Source of the DNA: Bacteroidales bacterium
GTDB taxonomy: Bacteria > Bacteroidota > Bacteroidia > Bacteroidales > UBA932
Length of the DNA stretch: 64,000 nucleotides
Assembly (NCBI GenBank): GCA_017437755.1
Contig: JAFRXI010000011.1
Coordinates: 1-64,000, forward strand
Direction of reading: 5' to 3'
The notes below the pieces were generated by a model that saw only the letters and a program-made list of their open reading frames with translations, searched no databases and was not told where the DNA came from. A program made the translations under genes and the position numbers. Below are positions 45,950-54,590 of this stretch, piece after piece (the stretch's first letter is position 1; each line of letters begins with the position of its first letter).

Positions 45950-48517
45950 ATGAAAAAGAGTTTCATTATCGCTGCCCTGGCAGCTGCGCTTTCCGTCCTT
46001 GGCGGATGCAACACCAATGAGCCGGAAGTCCCCGGCGGCAAAGTAACTGTACTTAAGGCCAACATAGCGGCCACCAAGACCGACCTCCAGTCCGACCAGA
46101 GCGTCAACTGGAGCGCTGCGGACAAGATCGTTGTCAACGGAGTGGAATCAGCCGAACTCACCGACGGCGGCGCAACCGCGAACTTCACCTTCGAGGGCGA
46201 GCTTACAGCCCCCTTCAAGGCTGTCTATCCCGCCTCGTCCTATGACAGCGAAACTTCAGTAAACCTCCCCGCCATACAGGAAAACGCCAACGGAAACTTT
46301 GGCACGGGAGCGGACCTTCTCTATTCCTATGTGACTGACGGTGACGAGCTTACCTTCTCCCATGCGATGGCTTTCCTCAAGATTCCCATCATCGGCGGAG
46401 CAAAGATTGCATCTGTAAAGGTAACCGGAGGAAACGGCGAGCAGATGAGCGGTCCTTTCGGAATTGACATTCAGACCGGCGTACTCACCGCAGCCGGGAA
46501 CGGTGCCGAGGATAACCTTGCCGTCACCGCAACCGTGGATGCAGTGGACCCCACCGTCTACGTTGCCGTCCCTCCGGGAAACTACGCCAAGGGATTTACC
46601 TTCGTGATTACCGACGACAAGGGCAACACCATGGTGCAGGTGAAGCCCTCGGCCGACCAGCTCGTGGCCGGCACGGCCAACGCCACCCCTGCCTACACGT
46701 TTGAGGTAATCCCCGAAGGCGAGGGCAGCGGCACCGAGGACGACCCTTACCTAATCCGCACCCCCGAAGACATGGTGGCGATGCAATCAAAGGCGACCGA
46801 CGGAGGTGAAACCTGGTTCAAGGTAATGAACAATATTGATATGTCTTCCGTCACTTCGTGGACCCCCGTGAATTCCAGCCCCTTCAAGAGAAGGATCCAT
46901 TTTGATGGTAACAAAAAGACTATCAGCAACTTCAATATAGAGGGTTCAGCTAATTACATGTCTGTCTTCGGGGTCTTTAACGGATCCGTAAAGGACGTTG
47001 TCTTCAAGGACTGCTCCGTCAACTATACCGGGACCGCTTCCACTCCCGTCGGACTGGTTGGTGGTTGGTTGGGTATTTCCAATGCTTCCTTCGACGCCGC
47101 TGTAACCGATGTCCACGCAATCAACTGCACCGTTCATAATAAAACCGGTCACGTTGGCGGACTTGGCGGCGATGTCAACGCTACGACCCTCACTGACTGT
47201 TCTTTCAGCGGGACAGTTACCAGCGAAGGACAAAATTGTGTCGGCGGTGTCGTCGGAAAGGTTGAATCCAATTCGGTGACAATAAAAAGATGCTCTTTCG
47301 ACGGTACTGTGGAAAGGACTCCGGATAACCTCTCCGGGTACAGATATACCGGTGGCGTAATCGGAGCTCTGTTCAAAGGGGATGATTTCAGCTATGTACA
47401 TCCCGACATCGAAGGATGCGAGTCCTCCGGAAAATTAATAGTAGGTTCAACAAATTCTGTCGGAGGTATATGCGGAGGATGCGACGCCTACTGCATAGTA
47501 GATTTCAAGGATTGCCATTCAGCCATGGATATAGAGGCCCCCAACAGTACCGTGGTCGGAGGTATCCTTGGATACTGCAGCCAGTCCACGTTTACAGACT
47601 GCTCATATGACGGAAACATCACGGCAACAAATTATGTCGGTGGTATCGTTCCTCATTCCAACGGGATTATCGTATGTGTCCGCTGCCACTCATCCGGAAG
47701 CATTACAGGCGGAAAAATCATTGGCGGCATCATCGGACAGAGCAATCCCGCGGCCTCGGCTCCCGCTCCCGCAGAAGGCGGAACTGCCGCAAAGGAATGC
47801 TGGAGCACAATGGATATTACTGTCAGCGACAGCTACATAGGCGGAATCGTGGGCTGCGTCAACAACGATAATTTCCCCTTGATTATTGAGAACTGCTGGT
47901 ATTCCGGAACCATTAAGGCCACAGAATCGGTCTATGCTATGGGAGGTATCGTTGGCGACGCCCCCAGGAACTCCACGATCAAGGACTGCTGGACCGAGGC
48001 GACTATCATTACAGGTTACGCCGGCGGTGGAATAGCAGGACGCCTCTGCGGCCGTGGTGGCGGAAGTACTGATTTTACCCTTGACATAAACTGCAGCATG
48101 ACCGGCTGCATCTATGCCGGTCCGTCCGTCAGTTCCCTCATAACCGGCGGAGACCTTCCCGGCAAGCATTACAGCAGCGGTGCCATGATCGGCTTCTCTT
48201 CGGCCCCCAACACCCTCTCAAAGAACTACCGCATCCCTTCAATGACGTTCTTTGCCCAGAGCAATGCTGATCAGGAAGATTCGTCCATCGACCTCAACGC
48301 CCTCTTTGACCAGGAGGATTCCTCGCCGTCCAACCCGCTTGTATGGCCTTATGACGGACAGGGAACCAATAATAGTCCCCGCAAATACTGGCGCCCTTAC
48401 CATGGCAAGGCCTATGCTGCCGGAATGACCGTCTCCCAGGTTGCCCGGGAGATTGGCTGGAGCACCTCGGTCTGGGACCTCAGCGGCGACAAACCCGCCC
48501 TTGTCAACAATAAGTAA
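45950..48517 (+). CDS. Fimbrillin-like and GLUG-repeat lipoprotein
   Basis: The product (about 855 aa) starts MKKSFIIAALAAALSVLGGC after a GGAGGG ribosome-binding site. Residues about 25-255 resemble the fimbrillin-like sandwich of the 1069-aa protein (LQSDQSVNWSAADKIVVNGV). About 260-740 is a long run of GLUG-type strands with many Cys and Gly (GGIVGCVNNDN, VGGICGGCDAYC, GGIAGRLCGRGG). The C-terminal 100 residues contain LNALFDQEDSSPSNPLVWPYDG and no known domain. No catalytic motif is seen. It is 14 bp after the 43-aa peptide and 8 bp before the next gene. Confidence 0.7.
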   Translation: MKKSFIIAALAAALSVLGGCNTNEPEVPGGKVTVLKANIAATKTDLQSDQSVNWSAADKIVVNGVESAELTDGGATANFTFEGELTAPFKAVYPASSYDSETSVNLPAIQENANGNFGTGADLLYSYVTDGDELTFSHAMAFLKIPIIGGAKIASVKVTGGNGEQMSGPFGIDIQTGVLTAAGNGAEDNLAVTATVDAVDPTVYVAVPPGNYAKGFTFVITDDKGNTMVQVKPSADQLVAGTANATPAYTFEVIPEGEGSGTEDDPYLIRTPEDMVAMQSKATDGGETWFKVMNNIDMSSVTSWTPVNSSPFKRRIHFDGNKKTISNFNIEGSANYMSVFGVFNGSVKDVVFKDCSVNYTGTASTPVGLVGGWLGISNASFDAAVTDVHAINCTVHNKTGHVGGLGGDVNATTLTDCSFSGTVTSEGQNCVGGVVGKVESNSVTIKRCSFDGTVERTPDNLSGYRYTGGVIGALFKGDDFSYVHPDIEGCESSGKLIVGSTNSVGGICGGCDAYCIVDFKDCHSAMDIEAPNSTVVGGILGYCSQSTFTDCSYDGNITATNYVGGIVPHSNGIIVCVRCHSSGSITGGKIIGGIIGQSNPAASAPAPAEGGTAAKECWSTMDITVSDSYIGGIVGCVNNDNFPLIIENCWYSGTIKATESVYAMGGIVGDAPRNSTIKDCWTEATIITGYAGGGIAGRLCGRGGGSTDFTLDINCSMTGCIYAGPSVSSLITGGDLPGKHYSSGAMIGFSSAPNTLSKNYRIPSMTFFAQSNADQEDSSIDLNALFDQEDSSPSNPLVWPYDGQGTNNSPRKYWRPYHGKAYAAGMTVSQVAREIGWSTSVWDLSGDKPALVNNK

Positions 48518-48525
48518 AGACCCTT

Positions 48526-51150
48526 ATGAAAAATGTCTTTTTAGTGCTTTGTGCCGCAGCGGCGATGATTGTTTCCGGCTGCAAGCAGGAACCATTGCCG
48601 GCGGAGCCGGAAGACCCCGGAACGGAAACCCCAGAGGATCCTGAAACCCCAGAAAATCCGGTCGAGACGACGGGCATCTTTACCGTACAGGATCTGCTGG
48701 ACTTTGCCGAAGACGTCAACGCGGGCGAGGATCTGGCAGCCTGGGTGGATGACAAAGGCGTCATCCGCCTGCGGAACGACCTCGATCTCGCGGAAGTAAC
48801 CGGTTGGACCCCCATCGGACATTGTGTTGCCACCCTCAGCTCGAATACGATTTCCTGGGGGGAAGGACAGCCGTTCAAGGGTCATTTCGACGGTGGCGGT
48901 CATTCCATCAAGAACTGGCATGCCGTCTGCACGAATGATGTTGCAGGGCGGTCCTGGGGCTTTTTCGGAACGCTCGCCGACGGAGCCGTCGTCGAGAATC
49001 TGGAATTTGACAAGACCTGCTCGCTGACAGTTTCTCCTTCCGCCCAGACCGACTGCGGACTCGTTGCCGGCCTTGTTCACGGGGCAACCGTCAACAATAT
49101 CGAGAACCACGCCGCGATGACATACGGCAATGCTACGGTCGCCGACAATTTGCGGATGACGATGGCCCTCATCGGCATGGCCTTCTCTACCGATACGGAA
49201 ACGGCCATTAGCGGGTTGAAGAATTTCGGCCCGCTGAAGACGGATACATGCAACAATACCAAGAACAATGCAAATTCCGTCCAGACGGCCGGCATCTGCG
49301 GATTCTCGTCCAATGACGGCAACTCGACCACGACCGTCCTCTTCAAGGACTGCATCAACGAAGGAGATATGACGGGCAACAATGGCCGAATGGCCGGCAT
49401 TGTCGCGTCGTGCAACCGCTACACCATACTCAAGGGATGCGTCAACAGAGGCAACAATGTCAACGATGCAAAGGACGCCCGTCTTGGCAACCTGACCTGC
49501 ATAACCGGTACCGGATGCATCATCGAAGACAGCATCAACTACGGTGACCTGATTTCAAAGACAGGAAATCCTGCCGGCGGGTGCATCTGCCTCGTCAATC
49601 ACGACAACAATATGTTTGTCAGGATGCAGAACTACGGCCGCGTGATTACTGACGAGACGGGCGATTATGCCGGGACGCTCTTCGGCAAGTGCAACCAGGC
49701 CGCATCCTTCACGAAATGTGTCGCGGCCGGAGATTTCGGCAAATACAACGGCGGCACATACATGATGAATGGCATTACAGCCGAGAATTATTTCGACTTT
49801 GTGGGTGGGCACAATGCCTCAGGCGTCAACGTGACGAGAGAGAACATCCTGTTCTCCCTCGAGGGCGGCATCGAACAGCCCAAAGGGCCCTCGATGCCGG
49901 CGAAATGGGTGTTCAATACGTCCAACCAGCCAGTCTATTACACGTCCTGGACTACGGAGCGGAAGATTCCGGCAACCAATAACGCCGATGCTTACATTAC
50001 CGTCACGCGGGATGCGGCGAATGCCGCAGCGGCATGGAACTGCAGCGTCGCCTCCAACGGCGTCCCCCAGGCTGCAACGCTTGCCAAGGACGACGCCTGG
50101 GTCTGGTGCCTTCCGCTGGTGGAAACGCTCCCGGCGGGCTCCTACATCGACTTCAACGCAACCTTCGTGAGCTATGCGGCGTCGGCGAAGAACTGGACCG
50201 TGGAAATCCTTGACGGAGACTCCTGGAAAGCCGGTGTGAGCTATATCTGCTCCGGGGTCCCTACGGGAAACGACTACCAGCATACAACCGTGATGCATAC
50301 GTTCAAGCTGGAGAAGGCCGTTTCCTCCATGCTGCAGATCCGGTGCCGGGTAAAGGACGCCGTGGCCTGTGACGGAAGCGCCCTAACGGTTAATTCCGGA
50401 GGCTACAACCGCTTCGCTCCCTTCGGCTACACCGGCGCTTATGTCCAGAACTTCGGTACCAAGGCTCCTTCCGACACAAAGAAGGTGCTGTGCCTCGGAA
50501 ATTCGTTCTCGTACTATAACAATCCCGTATGGCTGCTTAAAGAAATATCCTTTGCAGAGGGCCATAAGCTGGACATTACCGGCAATTTCAAAGGCTCGCA
50601 GACCTTCTCCACCATGGGTGGGCTGTCGCTGATGAAGGAAGCCATCGCCGCAGACAAATATGACTTTGCCTTCATCCAGGGCGAGAGCAACGAGGGCGCC
50701 CTCTATGCTTCCGACCCGGCCGGTAACCTCTCCATCGCCGATGCGGTGAAGTCCCTTTCCGACCAGATCCGCGCCGCCAGTCCTTCATGCAAGGTCATCG
50801 TGGAAGCGACCTGGGCGTCCACCTACAACAATTACGAGGGTTTTGGCAACTTCCAGAATTTTGACGCCCTGCTTGAACAGGGTACGGCCGAAATGGCCGC
50901 TGCGGCAGGCGACCAGGTTTCGCCGGTTGGCAGGGCTTTCAAGATAGTCCGCGAGGGGACGTCCGGCATAAACCTTTATCATACGGACGATTACCACCAG
51001 GGGCCATACGGCGCCTACCTCAAGGCATGCGTCAATTACCTTGTCCTGTTCGGAAAGCCGTTCGGCAGCAACCCTGCTGACTGCGGCCTGGATCCCGCCA
51101 AAGCAGCAGTACTTCGCGCGGCCGCCCATGAAGCGGTATTCGGCAAATGA
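48526..51150 (+). CDS. Lipoprotein: GLUG module, beta-sandwich, C-terminal SGNH-hydrolase-like domain
   Basis: The 874-aa product has a lipoprotein signal (AMIVSGCKQEP). A GLUG module covers about 50-440. About 445-640 is a beta-sandwich-like region (WVFNTSNQPVYYTSWTTERK). Residues about 650-870 form an SGNH/DUF4886-type domain: KKVLCLGNSFSYYNNPVWLL (GNSF Ser), FAFIQGESNEGAL, KVIVEATWASTYNNY and LYHTDDYHQGPYGAYL (Asp-x-x-His). It is a paralogue of the 1161-aa protein with the catalytic module moved to the end. It is the last gene of the run and no hairpin-T terminator follows. Confidence 0.78.
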   Translation: MKNVFLVLCAAAAMIVSGCKQEPLPAEPEDPGTETPEDPETPENPVETTGIFTVQDLLDFAEDVNAGEDLAAWVDDKGVIRLRNDLDLAEVTGWTPIGHCVATLSSNTISWGEGQPFKGHFDGGGHSIKNWHAVCTNDVAGRSWGFFGTLADGAVVENLEFDKTCSLTVSPSAQTDCGLVAGLVHGATVNNIENHAAMTYGNATVADNLRMTMALIGMAFSTDTETAISGLKNFGPLKTDTCNNTKNNANSVQTAGICGFSSNDGNSTTTVLFKDCINEGDMTGNNGRMAGIVASCNRYTILKGCVNRGNNVNDAKDARLGNLTCITGTGCIIEDSINYGDLISKTGNPAGGCICLVNHDNNMFVRMQNYGRVITDETGDYAGTLFGKCNQAASFTKCVAAGDFGKYNGGTYMMNGITAENYFDFVGGHNASGVNVTRENILFSLEGGIEQPKGPSMPAKWVFNTSNQPVYYTSWTTERKIPATNNADAYITVTRDAANAAAAWNCSVASNGVPQAATLAKDDAWVWCLPLVETLPAGSYIDFNATFVSYAASAKNWTVEILDGDSWKAGVSYICSGVPTGNDYQHTTVMHTFKLEKAVSSMLQIRCRVKDAVACDGSALTVNSGGYNRFAPFGYTGAYVQNFGTKAPSDTKKVLCLGNSFSYYNNPVWLLKEISFAEGHKLDITGNFKGSQTFSTMGGLSLMKEAIAADKYDFAFIQGESNEGALYASDPAGNLSIADAVKSLSDQIRAASPSCKVIVEATWASTYNNYEGFGNFQNFDALLEQGTAEMAAAAGDQVSPVGRAFKIVREGTSGINLYHTDDYHQGPYGAYLKACVNYLVLFGKPFGSNPADCGLDPAKAAVLRAAAHEAVFGK

Positions 51151-51212
51151 GGCGGAAGATATGGCAAATTCTCCTTGGCTAAATAAAGAGATTCCACCAT
51201 AAACGATTTGCT

Positions 51213-51230
51213 TGTACAAAATTTTGTACA
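51213..51230 (+). promoter_or_regulatory. YefM-type operator (two TGTACA cores)
   Basis: An 18-bp perfect palindrome, TGTACAAAATTTTGTACA, holds two TGTACA hexamers (51213-51218 and 51225-51230) with centres 12 bp apart. This is the known arrangement bound by YefM-YoeB complexes. It sits 16 bp ahead of the antitoxin-like ATG at 51247. Confidence 0.65.
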
Positions 51231-51246
51231 TGTCTTTGTGCTAAAA

Positions 51247-51573
51247 ATGGGGTTTCATGTTAGATATATCGACACGGTCATTGAGAGCAACGAACCGGTC
51301 CTCATCAACCGTGGCAGGCATGGTGCCGTTCTTGTGTCCCTGGACGAATACAACGCCTTGGCTCGCACGGCATCGGTCCCGCGTGAAGCAAATCAGATTA
51401 AGGATTTGCTGAAGGATGTCCTTGCCCATCCTGAAACAGGGAAAGGAACCCCGCAGGCCCTTACCGGCGCGCTGGCCGGACTTTGGAGCCGTGAATATGG
51501 ATTTTGCTGTCAGATCGTGTATCAGATACTTGCGGACTAAGTGAAAATATACGCCATCGGCAAGAATATCATG
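51247..51573 (+). pseudogene. Collapsed yefM-yoeB toxin-antitoxin remnant
   Basis: Residues 1-45 match a YefM antitoxin (SNEPVLINRGRHGAVLVSLDEYNALAR). Without a break the frame then becomes YoeB-like toxin (IKDLLKDVLAHPETGKGTPQAL, GLWSRE, IVYQILAD), so an internal deletion fused the two genes and removed the antitoxin C-terminus and toxin N-terminus. The frame ends at TAA 51538-51540, directly followed in frame by VKIYAIGK, the expected toxin continuation; a GAA-to-TAA change would explain it. The antitoxin N-terminus is also shortened. The product is unlikely to be an active toxin, though it could still bind the operator. Confidence 0.7.
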
Positions 51574-51574
51574 C

Positions 51575-51748
51575 ATGGAGAGAAGGCTTCTCCAGCAGGC
51601 TTCCATCAGACGAGCTACAGTGAAGATGAATACCGCAGCGTCCTCGCCCAAATGGCCGCAAACCAATGCCGGAGACAGCGTGCAGGTGCATTACGATGCC
51701 CTTCAGAGGGAGGTGCTCCGCGAGGAGAGGTCCTTTGACGGCAGGTAA
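51575..51748 (+). CDS. Possible 57-aa ORF, unsupported by homology
   Basis: ATG at 51575 opens a frame ending at TAA 51746-51748 (MERRLLQQASIRRATVK at the start, VHYDALQREVLREERSF near the end). I recognise no domain and there is no clear ribosome-binding site. It could be leftover sequence next to the toxin-antitoxin remnant. Confidence 0.2.
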   Translation: MERRLLQQASIRRATVKMNTAASSPKWPQTNAGDSVQVHYDALQREVLREERSFDGR

Positions 51749-52056
51749 GGAAGGAGTATGACGGCCGGGGAAGGCGTTCCCCGGCCCCCTTCCGTCGGCC
51801 TGCGCCTCCTGCAACGCCTGAAGAGCATCCCACCCTCCACGGCCTCGGAGGGTCAGGCGGCATCATCATCAGGCACTGCGGGGCGCGTAACTGATTGATT
51901 ATAAGCTAAATCCTCAAAAGAACAGTTGCGTCAACCAGTAGGACGGAAATAGCTAAATCGCTGTGTAATAGGACTTTAAGTGCTGCGCGTCCCCCATGGC
52001 TCGCTAGTGCAGCGCCAAAGACTAGCTGCCGGCCCCGCCGGGAATCCCCTCTCTGA
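51749..52056. other. Non-coding stretch with one strong hairpin
   Basis: No gene is seen. A 10-bp stem with 4-nt loop (ggccggggaa 51763-51772 / ttccccggcc 51777-51786) lies near the start but has no T-run, so terminator function is doubtful. The rest is featureless to me. Confidence 0.4.
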
Positions 52057-52340
52057 CCACGAAACGGATGAGTGATCGTTTCTGTCCGTTTCGTGGCCGC
52101 GGTGAGCGGAGAGGTCCGCAGCGCTCACGGCGGACATCAGTTTGACGCTGCGGTGAGTGTAGAGCGGCTGTGTGCTTACGGCGGGATTTTGGTACGAGGA
52201 TATGACGCAGCACGATGGCAGGACGCGAGGCGAGCCTTTCCGGCGAGCTCGCCGATGCGTCCAGCCGCCGAAGGTGGTATTTTTCGGCGGCGGTGCCTGC
52301 CCGTCACCACTCTGCGACCAAGCGATACTTGATGTAAGAT
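52057..52340 (+). repeat. Structured island repeat R, copy 1
   Basis: Hairpin a: ccacgaaacgga (52057-52068) / tccgtttcgtgg (52085-52096). Hairpin b: ggcgagc / gctcgcc around 52229-52254. Hairpin c: ccgccgaa (52265-52272) / ttcggcgg (52283-52290). From 52215 onward it is nearly identical to copies at 56456 and 62603, ending with cttgatgtaagat as in copy 3. Copy 1 carries about 80 bp extra between hairpins a and b. It lies about 95 bp beyond the stop codon of the TPR regulator. Confidence 0.7.
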
Positions 52341-52434
52341 ACCGAAAAAGGAGGCGATGGGCAAAACCGTATACAATAGAATTGCGCGGAACCTATTAGT
52401 TAGTTTCGACACTTCTCTGCGGGCTTGACTGGAA

Positions 52435-54051
52435 TCAATGACCTTCAAGCAGGTTTAGGTATTGATAGGAGTGTTCTGTGGGCTTTACCTTAAACTTATC
52501 CTTATATCTGGATTTGAATGACATGAGCGAGCTTTTGCTATGGGTGCGTGTAAGCAGGCAGATGTCTTCATACCTAAACCCCAGGAACATCATGGCTAAA
52601 ACATTGGAGGTTTTCGGCTTCATGGTTGGGTATTCTTTGTGTAGATGCTCCATGACACTGTCATGACATGAGTTGAGCACATCTTCCAATAAAGTATATA
52701 CCTTTGTGTCGTCTTTCAGGGAATTGAGATTGATTTCAAACTTTCTGAAGAGTTCGTCCTTCACCGACTTCCGGTCTTCAGTGTGGTACTTATCCGCCAG
52801 TTGCAGCAGGCCCGAGACCTGACTCAGCAGGATCTCCCGTAATCGATATCCGTCAGGGCTTCTAAGTATCTGCTGCTGAAGTGATTCTATCGCTGCCATG
52901 TCTTCCCGCACCCGCGCCCTGTGCCGGACACATCGCTCTATGAGGTAAGCAATCAGGACAAGAAGCAACGCTCCGGCCGCAATGAGCATACATCTCATTT
53001 CCAGGACTTTTTGCTCCTTTTCTTTTGCCGCCTGCTGATAATAATCTCTGAGTGAAGCAGTTACCGATTCAGATAATTTTTGTCTGAGAATGGAATCTTG
53101 AACGACAACTGTGAATTCAAAACTCTTGAGAGCCTCTGGATAATTTCCTTTTAATTTACAGATATTATAATAGTCATAGGAAACCTTTGCAGAATCCAAT
53201 CTGTCCAATGCTCTTTCTTGAGCGGCTTTCAGATATCTTTCAGAAGAATGCCTGTCTCCTTTTTTCTCATACAGGAGCGCCAAATGCGATAATTCAAATG
53301 CCTGAAGGGAACTGTCAGGAAGTTGTTCAAAGAGCTCGATTATTTGGTCCGGTTCATTAATTTCAATATAAAGCAGTTGGGCATAGTTCCTTGCTACATA
53401 TTCACGAGGAACCGGAAAATAATCCAGCATCAGAAGCGAATCCAGGAGATGATGGCTTTCCGGGGCTTTGTCAATACACCAGAGAGATTTTGCCATCTCC
53501 AATGTTGAGATGAAAGCATTATCCTCCAAACCGGCCCCCTTAAAGTATCGACTTGCCTTTGAAAAGAGTTCAACGGCATCCTCGTCGTTATAGTTTTGAG
53601 ATTGCAAATCGCCAAGGTCATATGATATCAACCCCTTGTATCTCAGATTGTTGAGTCTGTCGGCATATTCCATTGCCTTTCCGTAGTTGAATATGGCTTT
53701 ATGATTATCGCCGTTTATTTTGTTAAGGCGGGCAAGATAGAAATATGACAGCATGCGATGATTTAAGGATCCATGTGATTTGTAGTACTCGTTAGCCGTT
53801 GCCGCCAGGGAGTCAGATTTCGGATAGATGTCGTTTTTGTCCAATGCCATGCTGAGCAACAGGGCGTGATACGCCTTCTCCTTCCTTGATGCCCCTGAAT
53901 CTTCAATACTGAACAGTACTGAAAGTGCGCTGTCCGGCCTTTCATGGATATAGGATTCAATGTCCTTCAGTTCACTGATCCTTGATTTGGGATTACAGGC
54001 AGAAAGACAAACAACGAGTGTGAAAGAGAATATGTGAAAAAGATTCTTCAT
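52435..54051 (-). CDS. Membrane-anchored TPR regulator with C-terminal LuxR-like helix-turn-helix
   Basis: The product (about 538 aa; an ATG at 54060 is also possible) starts with a lipoprotein-type signal (MKNLFHIFSFTLVVCLSAC). Residues about 25-340 are TPR-like helices (SLNHRMLSYFYLARLNKINGD, YKGLISYDLGDLQSQNYND shown in part). A membrane helix lies near 362-382 (MLIAAGALLLVLIAYLIERC), then a coiled coil, and the C-terminus (about 470-530) has a helix-turn-helix of the type seen in Bacteroidota TPR regulators (FLGFRYEDICLLTRTHSKSSL). The topology puts TPRs in the periplasm and DNA binding in the cytoplasm, a one-component trans-membrane sensor. It is divergent from motif pair A. Confidence 0.75.
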   Translation of the reverse strand: MKNLFHIFSFTLVVCLSACNPKSRISELKDIESYIHERPDSALSVLFSIEDSGASRKEKAYHALLLSMALDKNDIYPKSDSLAATANEYYKSHGSLNHRMLSYFYLARLNKINGDNHKAIFNYGKAMEYADRLNNLRYKGLISYDLGDLQSQNYNDEDAVELFSKASRYFKGAGLEDNAFISTLEMAKSLWCIDKAPESHHLLDSLLMLDYFPVPREYVARNYAQLLYIEINEPDQIIELFEQLPDSSLQAFELSHLALLYEKKGDRHSSERYLKAAQERALDRLDSAKVSYDYYNICKLKGNYPEALKSFEFTVVVQDSILRQKLSESVTASLRDYYQQAAKEKEQKVLEMRCMLIAAGALLLVLIAYLIERCVRHRARVREDMAAIESLQQQILRSPDGYRLREILLSQVSGLLQLADKYHTEDRKSVKDELFRKFEINLNSLKDDTKVYTLLEDVLNSCHDSVMEHLHKEYPTMKPKTSNVLAMMFLGFRYEDICLLTRTHSKSSLMSFKSRYKDKFKVKPTEHSYQYLNLLEGH

Positions 54052-54071
54052 CCCAGTCATGTTTTCCAGTA

Positions 54072-54079
54072 CAAAAATA
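54072..54079 (-). promoter_or_regulatory. -7 box of the TPR regulator
   Basis: TATTTTTG on the minus strand, 11 bp ahead of ATG 54060 and 20 bp ahead of ATG 54051. Motif 1 of pair A (54113-54124) lies 33 bp upstream of it, in inverted orientation, so autoregulation is possible. No TTG at -33 is seen. Confidence 0.5.
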
Positions 54080-54112
54080 GCCGTTTTTCCACCCATTTTT
54101 CCCATGGAGATG

Positions 54113-54217
54113 AAAATGTAAGGTCCCTTCGAGCCAAATAATTGTTAATCAACGATTTAAGATTTGAAAATGTAAGGTTTAGATTATAAATTCTTTGCAT
54201 CTCTCGCTATATCTTTG
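54113..54217 (+). promoter_or_regulatory. Paired-motif promoter A
   Basis: AAAATGTAAGGT at 54113-54124 and again at 54167-54178, start-to-start distance 54 bp. TATCTTTG (matches TAnnTTTG) begins at 54210, 43 bp after the start of motif 2; a second TATCTTTG is at 54230-54237. No TTG lies at the -33 spacing. A near-palindrome attgttaatcaacgat lies between the motifs. Most of 54113-54240 is repeated at 62761-62889. Confidence 0.75.
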
Positions 54218-54249
54218 CAGTAAGAATAGTATCTTTGCCCTAGACACAC

Positions 54250-54465
54250 ATGATATGGAAGGATCAAATGGATATACCCAGCGTTGACACAATCAACATG
54301 AAAGATTATGATACGCGTTCATATAAAGCAATGATCCCAATAGTTAATTCTTATGCAAAATATGGGAAGTTTAAGACAATGTATTATAGGAGTGTAATAC
54401 GACATCGGTTTGTGTACAGATTGAGACGGTCACGAAAGAAAGATCAAATGCAAGCGACTCATTAA
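54250..54465 (+). pseudogene. 71-codon frame made of Rhs-island fragments
   Basis: The ATG at 54250 opens a 71-codon frame (MIWKDQMDIPSVDTINMKDY...) with a very basic end and no recognised domain. At the DNA level 54254-54269 equals 61674-61689 (16 nt, end of an orphan tip) and 54268-54285 equals 59252-59269 (18 nt, inside the second Rhs gene, in another frame). I read the segment as a recombination scar rather than a real gene, although it sits directly downstream of promoter A. The 125 bp after it up to the next start hold nothing I can name. Confidence 0.35.
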
Positions 54466-54590
54466 CATAAGCTGGAATGGATAGAGTCTTTTTATTCACA
54501 GTTACGGAATATTAAGGTCATTTACAATAGTAATTACTTGATAATCGGTTGATTATAACAATTTTTCATATACTAACCATGATAATAACC

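Noticed and set aside
51247..51540. A functional YefM antitoxin gene
   Set aside because: The frame joins antitoxin to toxin sequence and lacks the normal antitoxin C-terminus and toxin N-terminus; the continuation VKIYAIGK after the stop shows nonsense inactivation.
54113..54178. Paired AAAATGTAAGGT motifs as a CRISPR array
   Set aside because: Only two 12-bp units per site, the between-sequence is itself repeated in copies A and C, and no cas genes are present. Promoter context explains them better.
54230..54237. Second TATCTTTG box as the main promoter of array A
   Set aside because: The first box at 54210 keeps the 43-bp distance shared with promoters B and C, and B has no second box; the second one may be a minor start.
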